64,000 nucleotides of DNA from Leishmania martiniquensis. Taxonomy: Eukaryota > Euglenozoa > Kinetoplastea > Trypanosomatida > Trypanosomatidae. The stretch spans positions 496,001 through 560,000 of the forward strand of contig NC_090165.1 of the NCBI RefSeq assembly GCF_017916325.1. Reading direction: 5' to 3'. A model generated the notes under the pieces. It had not been told where the DNA came from. It saw only the letters and a list, made by a program, of their open reading frames with translations, and did not search any database. Position numbers and translations under genes: made by a program. Positions 62,354 through 64,000 of this stretch are shown here, in pieces; position 1 is the first letter of the stretch; the number at the start of each line of letters is the position of its first letter.

Positions 62354-64000
62354 GGGTTGTCTTGTGTGCGTGTGGTGCGCACTCCTGCCACCTTTCCCTT
62401 CTCATACGCACACACACCCACACACGCACGCCCTTTGCATTCCTGTTTGTGTGTGGTGTGTGTGCTTTCTCGCAGATGCTGTCTGGTGTTCGCCTCGGCA
62501 CGATACATAGCGGAAGAGAGTCGTGCACGCCGTTCACCTTTCCCCTCCCCATCATGCTCTCCTCTTTTTCATCGGCCCATGTAATCTTATGCACTGCCAG
62601 TGTTGTGGGGGCGCGCTCTGCCAGACACTCGATGGCACCCGGACAGGCATCTGTTCCGCAATATATATATATATATGTTTGGATGGGGTATATGTCCTTG
62701 TGGGAGTGACTGAAGCAAGGGCTTCTCTTTTTCTGCGTGCAATTACAGGAGAGCGGCAGCGTGGGTGGCATGCCGCGCTCGCAGAAATGGCGCATGCATG
62801 CGATGCTGAAGAGAGGCTGCCGTGCTAGTTGGGCAGGACTTCAAGAAACGCTTTCGCCATCACTGCTGCTGGTGCTCACTCTTCGGCCTCCCTCTTCTCT
62901 TTCGCTTTTTTCTTGCCTGTTCGGCTTTGTGCGCGCCTTATGCGTAAGGTGTGCGCAGACACATTCGCTGAGGAAGTGCTTTCTGTTCGTTCTCTCGACC
63001 TCCCGTGTCAATGTACACTTGCTTGAATTTGGTGTGGGTTCATGCAAACTTGAGGGTAGTAAGAGCCTGCAAGCTTTTATCACGGTTACTCGGGCGAGGA
63101 GTAAGAGATGGGTCAGCATCTAACTTTTTTTTTCGTATTCTTAATCAGCACGACGTTGCTTGGTGTAGAAGAATGAGATATGAGTGTGTGGGTGTGGGAA
63201 TGCGGCTACCGCTTCTTCGTTTTTCTTTTTCGTTGAAAGCAGTCCTTTCTGCGCCCCCCACCCCTACCCCCCGAGCCCCACCCTTCTCCTCACTCGCCCT
63301 CGCCTCGCATGCTTGCTGGCACCTTGTCATCTCATGAAAACATTTTCTTTTCTTTCGTTGTTGTTGTGTGCCCTCCCCTTCTCTGTGTGACAGTGCTGCG
63401 ATGCGAACGGCCAAAAAGGCCGTAAAGGCAACATGGCATGCGTCACCTTCGATTTCTCTTCTGTGCATTGCGAAGCCGTGCATATACTATTTTCGAAGTG
63501 GCTTCACTGTGTTCTCACATGACTTCCTTTCTTCCCCGTCATGTTCTCCACCGCGTATTTCTTCTCGATGCAGGGGTGGGCGTGGCCCGTCCATCGCGTG
63601 CCTCTCGCGTGCCTCCTTTGCGTCGTCCACCGTCGCTGTGTGCTCGCCTCGACAGCCCCATTCTTTCTCCCGTCTGGCGATCGTGGCTGGGGGTGACGGA
63701 CAACGCGCAAGCCTCTTCAGAAGAGTCGAGCATACGCGGGCACAGGCATCTCTTTTCACTCCGTTACCACACGGCCGAATGTCGGCTTCAACGTCTGCGA
63801 GACATGCCGGTCGGAGCCGTGATTTCTGTCCCTTTTTTTTGGTATATATCCTCTCCGCCTAAAGAAACAAGAAAAACAGCTCCGTACGCGGAAGCTTTCC
63901 CAAGCACAGAAAAAATAGAGTGGAAGCACTACTCACACACTCTTCGAATGGCCGCTAGTCTCCTATAGTGTGCCAGTGGTACCCGCACAGCATCTGCACG
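62354..64000. other. Right-end intergenic region
   Basis: 1.6 kb after the ferric reductase stop with no supported gene. CA runs lie near 62406-62428, TG runs near 62446-62464, and a (TA)n run at about 62661-62676. A C/T-rich stretch around 63255-63395 may precede the next gene outside the window. Confidence 0.55.

Overview
This is a nuclear chromosome segment from a trypanosomatid, most likely a Leishmania or close Leishmaniinae relative. The reasons are that every credible gene lies on the + strand, no introns are needed, and intergenic gaps of 0.7-5 kb are packed with pyrimidine tracts and (CA)n/(TG)n runs. Gene content also fits: a secreted P1/S1-type nuclease, an eIF2-alpha kinase and a ferric iron reductase of the LFR1 type. 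From memory only, the nuclease and LFR1 lie on Leishmania chromosome 30; I could not check this. The whole window looks like part of one polycistronic, trans-spliced transcription unit. I see no strand switch, tRNA, rRNA or CRISPR array.

Layout from left to right: a large unknown protein (1818-5768); a kinesin with a C-terminal PH-like domain (8298-11930); a class I secretory nuclease (16075-17070) lying between two almost identical 536/537-bp retroposon-like repeats (14676-15211 and 17286-17822, SIDER2-like); an RluA-family RNA pseudouridine synthase (19158-20603); a Rad17-like checkpoint clamp-loader subunit (21389-24565); phosphopantothenoylcysteine decarboxylase (25681-26721); a decayed gene (about 26814-27587); a Pus3-type tRNA pseudouridine synthase (28200-29624); an eIF2-alpha kinase with two large kinase-domain insertions (30979-35976); a DUF1796 papain-like protein (36795-38033); a PH-PH-kelch protein (38998-41550); a type I membrane protein that may be an ER complex subunit (44298-45407); a divergent actin-like protein (46264-47865); a mosaic ferric-reductase pseudogene (about 51679-53700); and the intact ferric reductase (59096-62353).

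The genes do not form one pathway, as is usual for trypanosomatid polycistrons. They cover motility, purine salvage and nuclease activity, RNA modification (two unrelated pseudouridine synthases), DNA-damage signalling, coenzyme A synthesis, stress translation control and iron acquisition.

Two signals stand out. First, the ferric-reductase pseudogene is decayed at both ends, yet its middle 1,076 bp (52258-53333) appears base-for-base identical to the intact gene (59983-61058), as expected from recent gene conversion or a repeat-driven assembly join. Second, the nuclease gene sits inside a direct repeat that could drive its amplification or deletion. I also found traces of degenerate genes in the gaps, best at 26.8-27.6 kb. 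I did not find a clearly new multi-gene system.
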